Assembly: GCF_000159995.1 (NCBI RefSeq) | Contig: NZ_GG700643.1 | Coordinates: forward strand, 27,649-91,648 | DNA length: 64,000 nucleotides | From: Alloprevotella tannerae ATCC 51259 | GTDB taxonomy: Bacteria > Bacteroidota > Bacteroidia > Bacteroidales > Bacteroidaceae | Direction of reading: 5' to 3' | Shown here: piece by piece, positions 46,760-56,772 of the stretch | How positions within the stretch are numbered: position 1 is the stretch's first letter | Layout of the letters: each line of letters starts with the position of its first letter | Notes under the pieces: model-generated | Database searches by the model: none | What the model saw: the letters and a program-made list of their open reading frames with translations, nothing else | What the model was told of the DNA's origin: nothing | Program-made: the position numbers and the translations under genes

Positions 46760-48121
46760 ATGAAGACAGTTTGCCTTTACTTCGAAATTCATCAGAATAT
46801 TCATCTTAAACGTTATCGCTTCTTTGATATTGGTACAGACCATTACTATTATGACGATTACGAGAACGAAAGATCAATCACTGAAACTGCGGAAAAGTCC
46901 TACATACCGGCATTGCATACTCTCATCGAGATGGCAGAACGTTACGGCGACTTCTTTAAGTGTGCCATTTCATTGTCCGGTTGCGCAATAGAGCAATTGG
47001 AGAATCACGCGCCACAAGTTATAGAGCTTTTACAGACATTGAACGAGACCGGCTGCGTTGAGTTTTTAGCAGAGCCGTATTCCCATGGTTTTTCTTCTCT
47101 GAAAGATCAAGACTATTTTAAGTCAGAAGTGCGGCATTTGTGCGATAAAGTTGGCGAGCTCTTTGGTCAAAAACCAAAAATCTTCAGAAACTCCTGTTTG
47201 GTTTATGATGATGAAATTGGAGAACTTGTAGCCGGTATGGGCTTCAAAGGAATGTTGGCTGAAGGTGCAAAACACATCTTGGGCTGGAAAAGTCCACACT
47301 TTGTATACAACTGTAGCCGCAATCCGAATTTGAAACTCTTATTGCGTGACTATACATTATCAGAAAATATTAGCTATCGCTTTAATGATTCATCTTGGAG
47401 CGAATATCCATTGTTCGCAGATACGTACGCAAACTGGATTGCAGCACTACCTGAAGAGGAACAGGTGATAAATATCTTTATGGAACTTTGTACACTCGGC
47501 ATCTTCCAACCGTTATCATCTAACATTCTCGAATTTTTCAAAGCCTTGCCTGAGCAATTGAGGCAGCGAGGCATTACATTCTCAACACCGAGCGAGATAT
47601 GTGCTAAGATAAAAAGTGCGGGCGATCTCTCGGTAGAGTATCCCACATCCTGGGCTGATGAAGAGCGCGACTTGTCGCCCTGGTTGGGCAACGTGATGCA
47701 GCAGGAGGCTTTTAATAAACTCTACTCTGTATCAGAGCGTGTGCGTATCTGTCGCAATAAGCGATTGCAACAAGATTTCGACTACTTACAGGCTTCCAAT
47801 AATCTTCATTTTATGAGCACAAAGCCCGGTAGTTATGGAGGATATAGGGGTATTTATGATACACCATATGATGCCTTTATCAACTATATGAATATTTTGG
47901 GTGACTTTATCACAAGGGTCAATAATTTGTTCCCAAATGTGGATAATGAAGAACTCAATTCTCTGTTGACAACGATCAAAAATCAAGAAGATGAACTTGA
48001 GATTAAAGACAAAGAAATAGAAAAATTGCAGCATATGATGCGTCACTTAGAGACTCTAGAAGGGGAGCAAACAGTAAAAGGAACGAAAAAAAAGACGACT
48101 GTCAGGAAAACGAAAAAATAA
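46760..48121 (+). CDS. GH57-family alpha-glucan enzyme with coiled-coil basic tail
   Basis: The 453-residue protein starts MKTVCLYFEIHQNIHLKRYRF, the conserved first strand of GH57 enzymes. EFLAEPYSHGFSSL (near 110) contains the His region, and GILLAEG-like KGMLAEGAKHILGW (near 165) fits the nucleophile Glu region. A coiled coil (about 400-435, NQEDELEIKDKEIEKLQHMM) and a Lys/Thr-rich tail end the chain. It should act on alpha-glucan as amylase or transferase. It follows the glycosyltransferase by 11 bp. The tail may help oligomerisation or glycogen binding; that is inference. Confidence 0.9.
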   Translation: MKTVCLYFEIHQNIHLKRYRFFDIGTDHYYYDDYENERSITETAEKSYIPALHTLIEMAERYGDFFKCAISLSGCAIEQLENHAPQVIELLQTLNETGCVEFLAEPYSHGFSSLKDQDYFKSEVRHLCDKVGELFGQKPKIFRNSCLVYDDEIGELVAGMGFKGMLAEGAKHILGWKSPHFVYNCSRNPNLKLLLRDYTLSENISYRFNDSSWSEYPLFADTYANWIAALPEEEQVINIFMELCTLGIFQPLSSNILEFFKALPEQLRQRGITFSTPSEICAKIKSAGDLSVEYPTSWADEERDLSPWLGNVMQQEAFNKLYSVSERVRICRNKRLQQDFDYLQASNNLHFMSTKPGSYGGYRGIYDTPYDAFINYMNILGDFITRVNNLFPNVDNEELNSLLTTIKNQEDELEIKDKEIEKLQHMMRHLETLEGEQTVKGTKKKTTVRKTKK

Positions 48122-48150
48122 GTATGTGAATCGATCCTGAAACCAAAGAA

Positions 48151-48190
48151 TTAAGGTCGATTACCATGCTTTTTGAGTAATCGACCTTAA
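48151..48190 (+). terminator. terminator of the glycogen operon
   Basis: TTAAGGTCGATTAC (48151-48164) pairs perfectly with 48177-48190, a 14-bp stem. Confidence 0.8.
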
Positions 48191-48262
48191 ATGACTTAAA
48201 CTTTTTTGAAGTGTTGTCAGAAAATCTTATCTTTGGCCCAAATTTTGAAAAAGCAACAGAAC

Positions 48263-49027
48263 ATGCGAAAATTCTATCTCTTTTTAGCGGGTATACTTTT
48301 ATTAGTCACATCCTGCAAAACTCCGGAAAAGATACTTTATTTTCAAGATGTACAACCTGGCGATGAAATTCCAACTCAGACGCTTTCTGCACTCTCTTTC
48401 CAGCCCGGAGACAAAATTAATATTTATATAGCTAGCGCGACCACGCCCGCACAAGCTAAGCGTTTTAATCTTTCTGAAACAGGAGGTGGAGCTAATGGCA
48501 ATACTCCTTATATAATAGATGAGAATGGCGTTGTCGAAATTCCCGGCTTAGGTCGTGTGTTGATTGGAGGCCTGACAAGAGCTGAGGCCGTTAAGAGAAT
48601 TAGTGACGCCCTCCACAAAGGGATTCTTAATGATGCTGTCGTTACGATTACACCATATGATCGTTATATTACGATTTTGGGAGAAGTAAACAGACCTGGT
48701 AGAATAGAAATCAACAAAGATCATTTTACAATCTTAGAAGCTATCGGCGCTGCTAACGATTTGACGATTCAAGCTAATAGAGATCCTATATTGGTGATTC
48801 GTCAAGAAGGGGATATATCCAAGACATATAGCATTAATCTGCGCTCAAAGGATCTTTTGAGTAGTCCTGTTTACAATTTGAAGCCTAACGATGTAATCTA
48901 CGTGCAGCCGAACACAGTTAGGATGGCGCAATCTACCTTTAATGAAAACAGCTTCCGCCAAGTAGCTACGTGGATTTCGCTTTCATCTCTTTTACTCTCA
49001 ATGGGTATCCTAATCTTTAGGAAATAG
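48263..49027 (+). CDS. polysaccharide-export (Wza-like) lipoprotein
   Basis: The 254-residue protein has a lipoprotein signal (LLLVTSCK, Cys near 19). Poly_export domain: YFQDVQPGDEIP, FQPGDKINIYIAS near 45, and IDENGVVEIPGLGRVLIGGLTRAEA near 95. An SLBB-like region follows (TILGEVNRPGRIEINKDHFTILEAIGAAND, near 155). A hydrophobic helix at the end (about 235-252) would sit in the outer membrane. It should form an export channel for surface polysaccharide. The start at 48263 gives the proper signal peptide; the frame extends to 48206. No Wzc-type kinase is adjacent. Confidence 0.9.
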   Translation: MRKFYLFLAGILLLVTSCKTPEKILYFQDVQPGDEIPTQTLSALSFQPGDKINIYIASATTPAQAKRFNLSETGGGANGNTPYIIDENGVVEIPGLGRVLIGGLTRAEAVKRISDALHKGILNDAVVTITPYDRYITILGEVNRPGRIEINKDHFTILEAIGAANDLTIQANRDPILVIRQEGDISKTYSINLRSKDLLSSPVYNLKPNDVIYVQPNTVRMAQSTFNENSFRQVATWISLSSLLLSMGILIFRK

Positions 49028-49050
49028 ATATTTAAATAGACATTATTAGG

Positions 49051-49085
49051 AAGGCACTCCGTAAATGTATCGGGGTGCCTTTTAT
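49051..49085 (+). terminator. terminator of the export-lipoprotein gene
   Basis: AAGGCACTCCG pairs with CGGGGTGCCTT around a 9-nt loop, followed by TTTATC. Confidence 0.8.
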
Positions 49086-49270
49086 CTTACTTGAAGTTTA
49101 TTAAATTATTGCTAGGACAGAATGGATACCATATATATGAAGTAACTAATCTATACAACTTAGCAGACTATTATTGCGGCTCTTCTCGTGTTATTTTTGT
49201 TGAACGATTTGCTTTGTAATCATGTTCATCAGACACACAAGTGTCGATGATTTATTTTGTGCAATTTATA

Positions 49271-49358
49271 TCACGACAAAAAAGGTTTACCTTGACGATA
49301 AAATGTTCTTATCTTCGTGGGAGGAAAATCTTACGCTCGTGATGAAAAATAAAGTCAA
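49271..49358. repeat. modular array, four 22-bp units (family B)
   Basis: Units start at 49271, 49293, 49315 and 49337 with TCACGACAAAAA, TGACGATAAAATG, TCGTGGGAGGAAAA and TCGTGATGAAAAA. The rest of 49086-49470 shows nothing else. Confidence 0.65.
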
Positions 49359-49471
49359 ATAGTTTTCGTTCCTCAAAAGATAAACATTATCGTATATTAA
49401 TACGTGCAGATTCGTATGAATCCCGCCTTTATAGTACAGAATAAAGTTTTGCCAGTTGGTTCTTACAATAT

Positions 49472-49505
49472 AAAAAGGCGAGACTCTTAGTTAAAGTCTC
49501 GCCTT
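49472..49505. terminator. bidirectional terminator after rubrerythrin
   Basis: AAGGCGAGACT (49475-49485) pairs with AGTCTCGCCTT (49495-49505), with an A-run at 49472-49476 giving U's on the minus strand. Confidence 0.82.
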
Positions 49506-49545
49506 CTAAATTTTATTGATTTCTTATCAATTAAAATCCTTAGGA

Positions 49546-50088
49546 TTAATAGTTTACCGTAAGAATTTCAAAGTAAGACTGTGGGTGAGCACATACAGGA
49601 CATTTCTCCGGTGCCTTCTTGCCAATTACGATGTGCCCACAATTAGAGCATTGCCAAACGCAGTCGCCTTCACGAGAGAAGACGATGCTATCTTCAATAT
49701 TCTTCAGCAATTTACGATAGCGCTCCTCATGTGCTTTTTCAATTTTAGCCACCATTTCAAACTTCGCTGCAATTTCTGTAAAGCCTTCTTCGCGTGCAAT
49801 TTTAGCAAAGCTTGGGTACATATCAGTCCACTCGTGATTCTCTCCAGTTGCTGCATCTTTCAAGTTAGCTTCTGTAGCAGGAATCTCTCCACCTTGAAGA
49901 TACTTAAACCAAATTTTCCCATGTTCCTTCTCGTTGCGCGCCGTTTCTTCAAAGATATTAGCCATTTGTACGTAGCCATCTTTCTTTGCACGAGAAGCGT
50001 AAAATAAATACTTCGTGTGAGCTTGTGATTCACCAGCATAAGCTGCTTTTAAACACTCTTCAGTTCTAGTTCCTTTTAAATCCTTCAT
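49546..50088 (-). CDS. rbr: rubrerythrin
   Basis: This non-heme iron peroxidase protects anaerobes from hydrogen peroxide. The 180-residue chain (start [20 protein letters not shown]) has the di-iron ferritin-like domain with [17 protein letters not shown] and EKAHEERY helices. A C-terminal rubredoxin domain has CSNCG (near 147) and CPVC (near 162). The start at 50088 is chosen over 50121. Monocistronic, with promoter TAAATTTG at 50119-50126 and a terminator after it. Confidence 0.96.
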   Translation of the reverse strand: MKDLKGTRTEECLKAAYAGESQAHTKYLFYASRAKKDGYVQMANIFEETARNEKEHGKIWFKYLQGGEIPATEANLKDAATGENHEWTDMYPSFAKIAREEGFTEIAAKFEMVAKIEKAHEERYRKLLKNIEDSIVFSREGDCVWQCSNCGHIVIGKKAPEKCPVCAHPQSYFEILTVNY

Positions 50089-50118
50089 AATGTGTCGTGT
50101 TATGTTCCAAAATCTATG

Positions 50119-50126
50119 CAAATTTA
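50119..50126 (-). promoter_or_regulatory. -7 box of rubrerythrin
   Basis: Minus strand TAAATTTG, a match to the consensus, 31 bp before the start. Confidence 0.6.
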
Positions 50127-50220
50127 GTCCTTTTCAATCAAATAAACAGCTAAAAAACCAGAATATTCAAATTGTCGAAAAATAAAATTGTAAGCTGCTG
50201 CAAAAATCTAAACTTTTATC

Positions 50221-50228
50221 TATCTTCG
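50221..50228 (+). promoter_or_regulatory. -7 box of pyrB
   Basis: TATCTTCG is one mismatch from TAnnTTTG. Transcription would begin near 50235, so the GTG at 50231 is an unlikely start. Confidence 0.5.
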
Positions 50229-50254
50229 CTGTGGATTTAGAAAATGGGGCTTTT

Positions 50255-51205
50255 ATGAAGGACGCACACAATTTTGTGACTATCGCAAATTTATCAAAGG
50301 AGAAGCTACGCTATCTGATTGAGATGGCTGCTGAATTTGAAAAACATCCTAATCGTGAAATTCTTAAAGGCAAGATTATCGCTACGCTGTTTTTTGAACC
50401 CTCTACAAGAACACGTTTATCTTTTGAAACAGCAGCAAATCGGCTTGGCGCTAAAGTGATAGGTTTTACAGATCCAAAAGTTACAAGTTCTACGAAAGGC
50501 GAGACCCTAAAAGATACGATTATGATGGTAGCCAATTATGCCGATGTCATTATAATGCGCCATTATCTGGAAGGAGCTGCAAAATATGCGAGTGAAATAT
50601 CTCCGATACCCATAATTAATGCTGGGGATGGCGCACATCAACATCCTTCACAAACGATGTTGGATCTGTATTCTATATATAAGACCCAGGGAACGCTTGA
50701 GAACTTAACGATAACGCTTGTGGGTGATCTAAAATACGGAAGAACCGTACATTCACTATTAATGGCAATGCGCCATTTTAATCCTTCCTTTCGTTTTATA
50801 GCACCCAAAGAGCTTGCAATGCCAGTTGAATACAAACAATATTGTGAAGAACAGGGCATTCGATACGTTGAAACGGAGAATCTTAGCGAAGAGACAATAG
50901 CTGATTCTGACATATTGTATATGACGCGTGTACAACGTGAGCGTTTTACAGATCTGATGGAATACGAAAGGGTGAAAGATATTTATATCTTGAAAAAATC
51001 GATGCTTACAAAAGCTAAGCCTAGTCTCAAGATCTTACATCCTCTGCCGCGTGTTAATGAAATATCTACGGATGTTGATGATACTCCACAAGCCTATTAT
51101 TTTCAGCAAGCCGGCAATGGGCTGTTTGCTCGTGAGGCTATTATCTGCGATGTGTTGGGGATAGATCTTGATTCGTTGAAGTCGGATCAGACAATTCTTT
51201 ATTGA
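50255..51205 (+). CDS. pyrB: aspartate carbamoyltransferase, catalytic chain
   Basis: It joins carbamoyl phosphate and aspartate in pyrimidine synthesis. The 316-residue protein has [15 protein letters not shown] (near 50, carbamoyl-phosphate site), [10 protein letters not shown] (near 130) and [10 protein letters not shown] (near 262, with the aspartate-binding Arg). It forms an operon with pyrI 27 bp downstream. The start at 50255 fits the promoter and family N-terminus. Confidence 0.97.
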   Translation: MKDAHNFVTIANLSKEKLRYLIEMAAEFEKHPNREILKGKIIATLFFEPSTRTRLSFETAANRLGAKVIGFTDPKVTSSTKGETLKDTIMMVANYADVIIMRHYLEGAAKYASEISPIPIINAGDGAHQHPSQTMLDLYSIYKTQGTLENLTITLVGDLKYGRTVHSLLMAMRHFNPSFRFIAPKELAMPVEYKQYCEEQGIRYVETENLSEETIADSDILYMTRVQRERFTDLMEYERVKDIYILKKSMLTKAKPSLKILHPLPRVNEISTDVDDTPQAYYFQQAGNGLFAREAIICDVLGIDLDSLKSDQTILY

Positions 51206-51232
51206 TAGAAAGTGGAACACAAATAGACAACA

Positions 51233-51688
51233 ATGAAAAAGGAACTACAAGTAGCTGCATTAGAAAATGGGACTGTGATAGATCATATTCCCAATGATAG
51301 ATTGTCAGAGGTTGTTCGGCTATTGTGTCTGGAAACTATAAAGGACTCTTCTATAATGATTGGTTATAATTTGGATAGCCATAAGATGCGGAAAAAGAGT
51401 CTGATAAAAATATCTGACCATTACTTCTCTGATGAAGAATTAAATCAATTGTCTGTTATAGCACCTCATATATCTCTTTCCATTATCCGAAATTTTGAAG
51501 TTGCGGAGAAGAGACAAGTAGAATTACCCAAGGAGTTAGTTGGCATTGTCAAATGTCCAAATCCTAAGTGCATAACAAACAATGAACCGATGCAAACAAT
51601 GTTTCATTCAATTAAGGCGTCTAAAACGATCTTGCAATGTCATTATTGTGAGAAAGAGATTGATGTAGATGAAGCAAAGTTCTGTTGA
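51233..51688 (+). CDS. pyrI: aspartate carbamoyltransferase, regulatory chain
   Basis: The 151-residue chain binds nucleotides and transmits allosteric control to PyrB. N-terminal [16 protein letters not shown] is typical; the C-terminal zinc site uses CPNPKCI (near 109) and CHYCE (near 137). It is the second gene of the pyrBI operon. The next gene, glyA, starts 49 bp later, and may be co-transcribed. Confidence 0.97.
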   Translation: MKKELQVAALENGTVIDHIPNDRLSEVVRLLCLETIKDSSIMIGYNLDSHKMRKKSLIKISDHYFSDEELNQLSVIAPHISLSIIRNFEVAEKRQVELPKELVGIVKCPNPKCITNNEPMQTMFHSIKASKTILQCHYCEKEIDVDEAKFC

Positions 51689-51737
51689 TATATAAGCAAA
51701 ATAAATTGTAATACATACTCTAAACACTAAAGTAACT

Positions 51738-53018
51738 ATGCAAAAAGATGCAGAAATCTTCAGATTGATTGAAGAAGAACACCAAAGACAATTACGTGGT
51801 ATTGAGTTGATCGCGTCAGAAAACTTCGTTAGTGATGATGTGATGAAAGCAATGGGTTCTTGGCTTACCAATAAGTATGCTGAGGGTTATCCCGGTCATC
51901 GTTATTACGGCGGTTGTCAAATCGTAGACCAAACGGAGAATTTAGCTATTGAAAGAATTAAAAAGCTTTACAATGCTGAATACGCAAATGTGCAGCCTCA
52001 CTCAGGTGCTCAAGCTAATGCAGCTGTCTTATTGGCTATTTTGAAGCCGGGTGATACGTTTATGGGGCTTAATTTGGACCATGGCGGCCACCTTTCTCAC
52101 GGTTCACTCGTAAATACTTCCGGTATTCTCTATCATCCGGTAGGGTATAACTTAAATCGCGAGACCGGCCGTGTTGATTATGATGAAATGGAGGCTTTGG
52201 CTAAGCAACACAAGCCGAAATTAATCATCGGCGGTGGTAGCGCATACAGCCGTGAGTGGGATTATGCGAGAATGCGTAAGATTGCGGATGAAGTAGGTGC
52301 TATTTTCTTGGTAGATATGGCTCACCCCGCAGGACTTATTGCCGCAGGTTTGTTAGACAACCCTGTAAAATATGCACACATTGTTACTTCTACGACGCAC
52401 AAGACGCTTCGTGGTCCGCGCGGAGGTATTATCTTGATGGGTAAAGACTTTGAAAACCCATTTGGCTTGAAGACAAAGAAGGGCGACTTGAAGATGATGA
52501 GCACGCTTCTCAACAGTGCAGTGTTCCCTGGTCAACAAGGTGGGCCATTGGAGCATGTAATTGCAGCGAAAGCCGTTGCATTTTATGAGGCTCTTCAACC
52601 GGAGTTCAAGGTATATCAGACACAAGTGAAGAAGAATGCCGCAAAGTTAGCTGAAGAGTTAGTTAAGCGTGGCTTCAGCATCGTCAGTGGCGGTACAGAC
52701 AACCATAGTATGTTGGTTGACTTACGTCCGAAGTATCCTGAGCTGACAGGTAAAGTGGCTGAAAATGCTTTGGTTGCAGCAGATATTACGGTAAATAAGA
52801 ATATGGTTCCGTTTGATACGCGCTCTGCTTTCCAAACTTCAGGTATTCGCTTAGGCACACCTGCTATCACAACGCGCGGTGCGAAAGAAGACTTTATGGT
52901 TGAAGTCGCTGAACTTATTGAGACGGTACTCAATGCTCCTGAAGATGAGCAAGTAATTGCCAAAGTTCGTGCTCACGTCAACGAGATTATGCAGCAATTC
53001 CCCCTATTTGCTTATTGA
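51738..53018 (+). CDS. glyA: serine hydroxymethyltransferase
   Basis: This PLP enzyme interconverts serine and glycine with tetrahydrofolate. The 426-residue product shows [14 protein letters not shown] (near 23), [10 protein letters not shown] (near 95), DMAHPAGL (near 195) and the PLP lysine in [13 protein letters not shown] (near 222). Length is normal. A terminator follows at 53047. Confidence 0.97.
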   Translation: MQKDAEIFRLIEEEHQRQLRGIELIASENFVSDDVMKAMGSWLTNKYAEGYPGHRYYGGCQIVDQTENLAIERIKKLYNAEYANVQPHSGAQANAAVLLAILKPGDTFMGLNLDHGGHLSHGSLVNTSGILYHPVGYNLNRETGRVDYDEMEALAKQHKPKLIIGGGSAYSREWDYARMRKIADEVGAIFLVDMAHPAGLIAAGLLDNPVKYAHIVTSTTHKTLRGPRGGIILMGKDFENPFGLKTKKGDLKMMSTLLNSAVFPGQQGGPLEHVIAAKAVAFYEALQPEFKVYQTQVKKNAAKLAEELVKRGFSIVSGGTDNHSMLVDLRPKYPELTGKVAENALVAADITVNKNMVPFDTRSAFQTSGIRLGTPAITTRGAKEDFMVEVAELIETVLNAPEDEQVIAKVRAHVNEIMQQFPLFAY

Positions 53019-53046
53019 TTTAAGTAATCAAAGAGTGACATTTAAT

Positions 53047-53090
53047 AAAGGCGTCAGCTTTCAATACTTTGAAAGGACGCCTTTATTTTT
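53047..53090 (+). terminator. terminator of glyA
   Basis: AAAGGCGTC (53047-53055) pairs with GACGCCTTT (53076-53084), then ATTTTTTATTT. Confidence 0.85.
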
Positions 53091-53157
53091 TATTTGAATT
53101 CGTCTATCTGAATTTTATATCAAGTGCGTTGCGTTACAAAGTGAGTTCGATGCAACT

Positions 53158-53850
53158 TTATCCCTCTCGCATTTGTTTAAGCAATTCTCGTTGACGCTCT
53201 GAAAGATGCTTCGGCAACTTTACATCATACGTTATAATCATATCTCCAAACGTACCATCGCCTTTATCATAGCCTTTTCCTTTCAGTCGCACCTTAGTTC
53301 CATTCTGTGTTTCGGGTTTTACCTTCAATTTCAATTTTCCATTTGACGTTTGCAAGATAATATCTCCGCCCAGCAGCGCTGTGTACATATCTATTGATAC
53401 TGAAAGATTTAAATTGTAGTCTACCGAACTATTAGTATATCTAGCAGAGCGATTTGTACCGCCGAAGTGCATTTCTCTCCCGCCCCCAAAAAGATTTTCA
53501 AAGAAAGAAGAGAATCCGCCCCCACCAGAGAACTGGCTGAAATCGAAATCGTCAAAGGAACCTGCACTGCCTCCAAAACCACCTCCGAAGCCTCCACTTC
53601 CACCAGCCCCTCCGAAAGCGCCGGCATCTTTCCAGTGCTCACCATATTGATCGTACTTCTTACGCTTTTCGGGGTCGTTTAAGACATCAAACGCCTCGGT
53701 CAAAGCCTGAAATTTTGCCTTGGCTTTAGGATCATCCGGATGTAAGTCAGGGTGAAATTGCCTTGCACGTTTTTTATAAGCACTCTTTATTTTCTCCTGC
53801 GGAGTATCTTTTGCAATGCCTAATATCTTGTAGTAATCTATAAATGCCAT
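53158..53850 (-). CDS. DnaJ/CbpA-like co-chaperone
   Basis: The 230-residue protein begins with a J domain (1-68; HPD in FHPDLHPDD near 33). A Gly/Phe-rich linker (about 75-120) follows, then one beta-barrel substrate-binding domain (about 130-225). It lacks the zinc-finger region of DnaJ and most of the second barrel of CbpA, so it is a short CbpA-like form. It should stimulate DnaK ATPase. Convergent with glyA; rlmH lies upstream by 58 bp. Confidence 0.9.
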   Translation of the reverse strand: MAFIDYYKILGIAKDTPQEKIKSAYKKRARQFHPDLHPDDPKAKAKFQALTEAFDVLNDPEKRKKYDQYGEHWKDAGAFGGAGGSGGFGGGFGGSAGSFDDFDFSQFSGGGGFSSFFENLFGGGREMHFGGTNRSARYTNSSVDYNLNLSVSIDMYTALLGGDIILQTSNGKLKLKVKPETQNGTKVRLKGKGYDKGDGTFGDMIITYDVKLPKHLSERQRELLKQMREG

Positions 53851-53908
53851 ACGATTTATTATCTATTTTATCCTTTATTGTTTCGACTTACTACAAATAG
53901 AGTGCCGT

Positions 53909-54382
53909 TTATTCGTGATGATAAGGTTCTCCGTGCAAAATTGTTTCGGCTCGGTATAATTGTTCCAAGAAGAAGAGCCGAACCATCTGGTGAGAAAATG
54001 TAAGTTTGGAGAGTGAAAGCTTGAATGTCACCTTGTTATATATCTCTTCTGAAAAGCCATAAGGTCCTCCTATGATGAAAACCATTCGCCGGCCTCCGGC
54101 ATTGATTTGCTGTTGTAAAAAAGAAGCAAAGTCTACAGATCGAAATTCCCGTCCACGCTCGTCGAGCAGAATAATTTTATCGCCCGCTTGTAAGAGTCGC
54201 TGAATGCGCTCTCCCTCTCGTTGCTTCTGCTCTTTCTCCGAAAGTGCTTTGCAATCCTTTAAATCATCTACGACCTTGATTTCAAACGGCAAATAATGCT
54301 TAATGCGTTCTTCATATTCGAGCATTAATTGCGCAATATGCTTATTGGTGGTTTTGCCCACCATAATAAAGACTACCTTCAT
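53909..54382 (-). CDS. rlmH: 23S rRNA (pseudouridine1915-N3)-methyltransferase RlmH
   Basis: The 157-residue SPOUT methyltransferase modifies helix 69 of 23S rRNA. LLDERGREFRSVDFASFL (near 72), FIIGGPYGFSEE (near 101), and the C-terminal YRAETILHGEPYHHE are the family marks that form the trefoil knot and SAM site. Length is exactly typical. Confidence 0.96.
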   Translation of the reverse strand: MKVVFIMVGKTTNKHIAQLMLEYEERIKHYLPFEIKVVDDLKDCKALSEKEQKQREGERIQRLLQAGDKIILLDERGREFRSVDFASFLQQQINAGGRRMVFIIGGPYGFSEEIYNKVTFKLSLSKLTFSHQMVRLFFLEQLYRAETILHGEPYHHE

Positions 54383-54630
54383 CTTGACTTATAAAATGCT
54401 GTCTTAATAAAGACAGGATTAACAGATGCCAAAGATAAGCGTTTTTCTTGAGTTGAAATAAGGATACGCGTATCATTCGTAATCAATTTATGCCAATTTG
54501 TCACTTCTACTTGTCTGCTTTTTTATCTACTTTAGCTAAGTCTTTCTTTATGCTCACTTATCTAAAGCTAAATCTGTTTCCTGAGCGATAATAAGCGCAA
54601 TAGAGGTTGCCGGATATGGGGCGTTCTATT
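54383..54630. other. intergenic between rlmH and the family A repeat
   Basis: No gene, RNA or clear promoter was seen. Confidence 0.4.
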
Positions 54631-54710
54631 GTTTGCTAGGGCCAAACTATCGTTTGCTGGGAGCAAACTATGGTTTGCTGAAACCATACTATCGTTTGGT
54701 GGCGCCAAAC
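54631..54710. repeat. 80-bp modular element, four 17-bp units with 4-bp spacers (family A, copy 2)
   Basis: Units start at 54631, 54652, 54673 and 54694, beginning with GTTTGCTAGGGCCAAAC; spacers are TATC, TATG and TATC. Length, unit number and spacing equal the copy at 27029-27108. Confidence 0.85.
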
Positions 54711-55182
54711 AATAATGCAACCCCTAATAATCAATAGAAAACAGTGATTCTATATGTATAAACTCGAATCGTATATGCTTTATAATAAAGAAGATATTTT
54801 CATTTAATAAACAAATAGATGAGGTGGGAGAGAGGTTACTATGTATTAACCAATGTTACTCTCTAGCTTCGTAAAGCAGCTTATTTGTATAAGAACATTA
54901 GTGGATTTATTGTTTGATAACAGCAGTAAAAAGCAATAAGAAGCTTATTGCTGGTGCTTTATTGATAACTAAATATGAAGGAACGTTACGATGTTTTACT
55001 GATCTTCTTTACGCTTGTTCTAATCGTCTTGAGTAAATATGATATAAACAACTCTTTGTTAATTGATTAAATAAAATAATCAGAGAATATCTTCTTTCAG
55101 AAATAAAGGCAATGTATTGCTTGGAAAAGCATTCTAATGCATACCAAAGCAATAGAATGAAGTAAATAACAATGGAAATAGT
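54711..55182. other. intergenic upstream of dnaB
   Basis: A/T-rich, with no supported gene, RNA or terminator. Confidence 0.4.
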
Positions 55183-55190
55183 TAACTTTG
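55183..55190 (+). promoter_or_regulatory. -7 box of dnaB
   Basis: TAACTTTG is a consensus match. Transcription would begin near 55197, giving a leader of only about 11 nt before the start codon. Confidence 0.55.
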
Positions 55191-55207
55191 CTCCATAGTT
55201 AAGAAAT

Positions 55208-56761
55208 ATGCCAGAACAAAGCACGAAACGAAAGCCACGAAAAGTGGCGAAACAGGCCCCATTAGAAGATGATTTTGGTCATTTGCAGCCACAAGATATA
55301 AAGATGGAACAAGCTATCTTGGGCTCGCTGATGATAGAAAAAGAGGCCTATGACCGAGTTTCAGAGATACTGAAGCCTGCTGTTTTTTACAACAACAGTC
55401 ATCAACTTATTTTTGAAGCCATTCGCGATTTAGAGGCTGAGGAAAAACCAGTCGACTTCCTGACTGTCACAGAAAAACTTGATCGCAAAGGACAATTAGA
55501 AGATATTGGTGGGGCTTTTTATATTACACAATTGAGCAGTATGGTTTCCTCTACGGCTCACTTGGAATATTATGCGCATATCATCGCGCAGAAAGCCACA
55601 GCACGCGAATTAATCGCTTATGCCTCAGATATACAACAAAAAGCCTTTGATGCTACAACGGATGTCGACGAGTTGATGCAGGAGGCTGAGGGCGCACTTT
55701 TCCAACTTTCGCAGGAGAATCTGAAAAAGGATTACACGCAAATCAATCCTGTTGTAGATGAGGCCTATGAAATGCTGAAAAAGGCCGCAGCGCGTTCTGA
55801 CGGATTGAGTGGTTTGTCCTCTGGTTTTAAGAAATTGGATGAGATTACGTCAGGCTGGCAAAACTCAGATTTAGTTATTTTGGCTGCACGCCCTGCTATG
55901 GGAAAAACGGCTTTTGCTTTGAGTATGGCTAAGAATATCGCCATAGATTCACGTAACCCCGTAGCCTTTTTTTCTCTTGAAATGTCAAACGTGCAGTTGG
56001 TCAATCGTATCATTGTCAACGTATGTGAGATAACGGGCGATAAGATTAGAAGCGGCCAATTGGCTCCTTATGAGTGGGCACAATTGGATAATCGCATCAA
56101 AAAACTACACGATGCGCCGCTTTTTGTAGATGATACGCCATCTCTTTCAGTTTTTGAGTTGCGAACTAAGGCGCGCAGACTCGTACGTGAGCACGGAATC
56201 AAGCTGATTATGATCGATTATTTGCAATTGATGAATGCCAGCGGTATGAGTTATGGTTCCAGACAAGAAGAAGTCAGTACGATTAGCCGATCATTGAAAG
56301 GACTAGCGAAAGAATTGAATATCCCTATTATCGCACTCAGTCAGTTGAACAGAAGCGTGGAAAAACGCGATGATACAAAAGGAGGAGATGAAGCAAAAAG
56401 ACCGCAGTTGAGTGACCTACGTGAGTCTGGCGCCATCGAGCAAGACGCTGATATGGTCTTATTTATTCATCGTCCGGAATATTATCATAACTATAAGGAT
56501 GCACAGGGTAAGGATATGCGCGGAAAAGCACAGATAATCATTGCAAAACATAGGAATGGTGGTGTCGGAGATGTGACGTTGAACTTTAAAGGAAGTTATG
56601 CTCGCTTTGAAAATGAAGAGGAACAGAATGTACCTTTTCCCGAAAGTGACACGAATTTTGTTAGCTCGCGTATGAATATGGATGCTCTCGGCTATGATGA
56701 AATGATTCCTCCCGCAGCAGAAAATCCATTTCCCACATCGGATAATGATGTGCCATTTTAA
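55208..56761 (+). CDS. dnaB: replicative DNA helicase DnaB
   Basis: The 517-residue hexameric helicase unwinds DNA at the fork. N-terminal domain begins near 22 (LQPQDIKMEQAILGSLMIEKEA). RecA-like core: Walker A ARPAMGKTAFALS near 231, FFSLEMSN near 255, Walker B IMIDYLQLM near 337, and LSDLRESGAIEQDAD near 401. No intein is present. mnmE starts 11 bp after its stop, so the two are probably co-transcribed. Confidence 0.97.
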   Translation: MPEQSTKRKPRKVAKQAPLEDDFGHLQPQDIKMEQAILGSLMIEKEAYDRVSEILKPAVFYNNSHQLIFEAIRDLEAEEKPVDFLTVTEKLDRKGQLEDIGGAFYITQLSSMVSSTAHLEYYAHIIAQKATARELIAYASDIQQKAFDATTDVDELMQEAEGALFQLSQENLKKDYTQINPVVDEAYEMLKKAAARSDGLSGLSSGFKKLDEITSGWQNSDLVILAARPAMGKTAFALSMAKNIAIDSRNPVAFFSLEMSNVQLVNRIIVNVCEITGDKIRSGQLAPYEWAQLDNRIKKLHDAPLFVDDTPSLSVFELRTKARRLVREHGIKLIMIDYLQLMNASGMSYGSRQEEVSTISRSLKGLAKELNIPIIALSQLNRSVEKRDDTKGGDEAKRPQLSDLRESGAIEQDADMVLFIHRPEYYHNYKDAQGKDMRGKAQIIIAKHRNGGVGDVTLNFKGSYARFENEEEQNVPFPESDTNFVSSRMNMDALGYDEMIPPAAENPFPTSDNDVPF

Positions 56762-56772
56762 GTCTGTCATAT

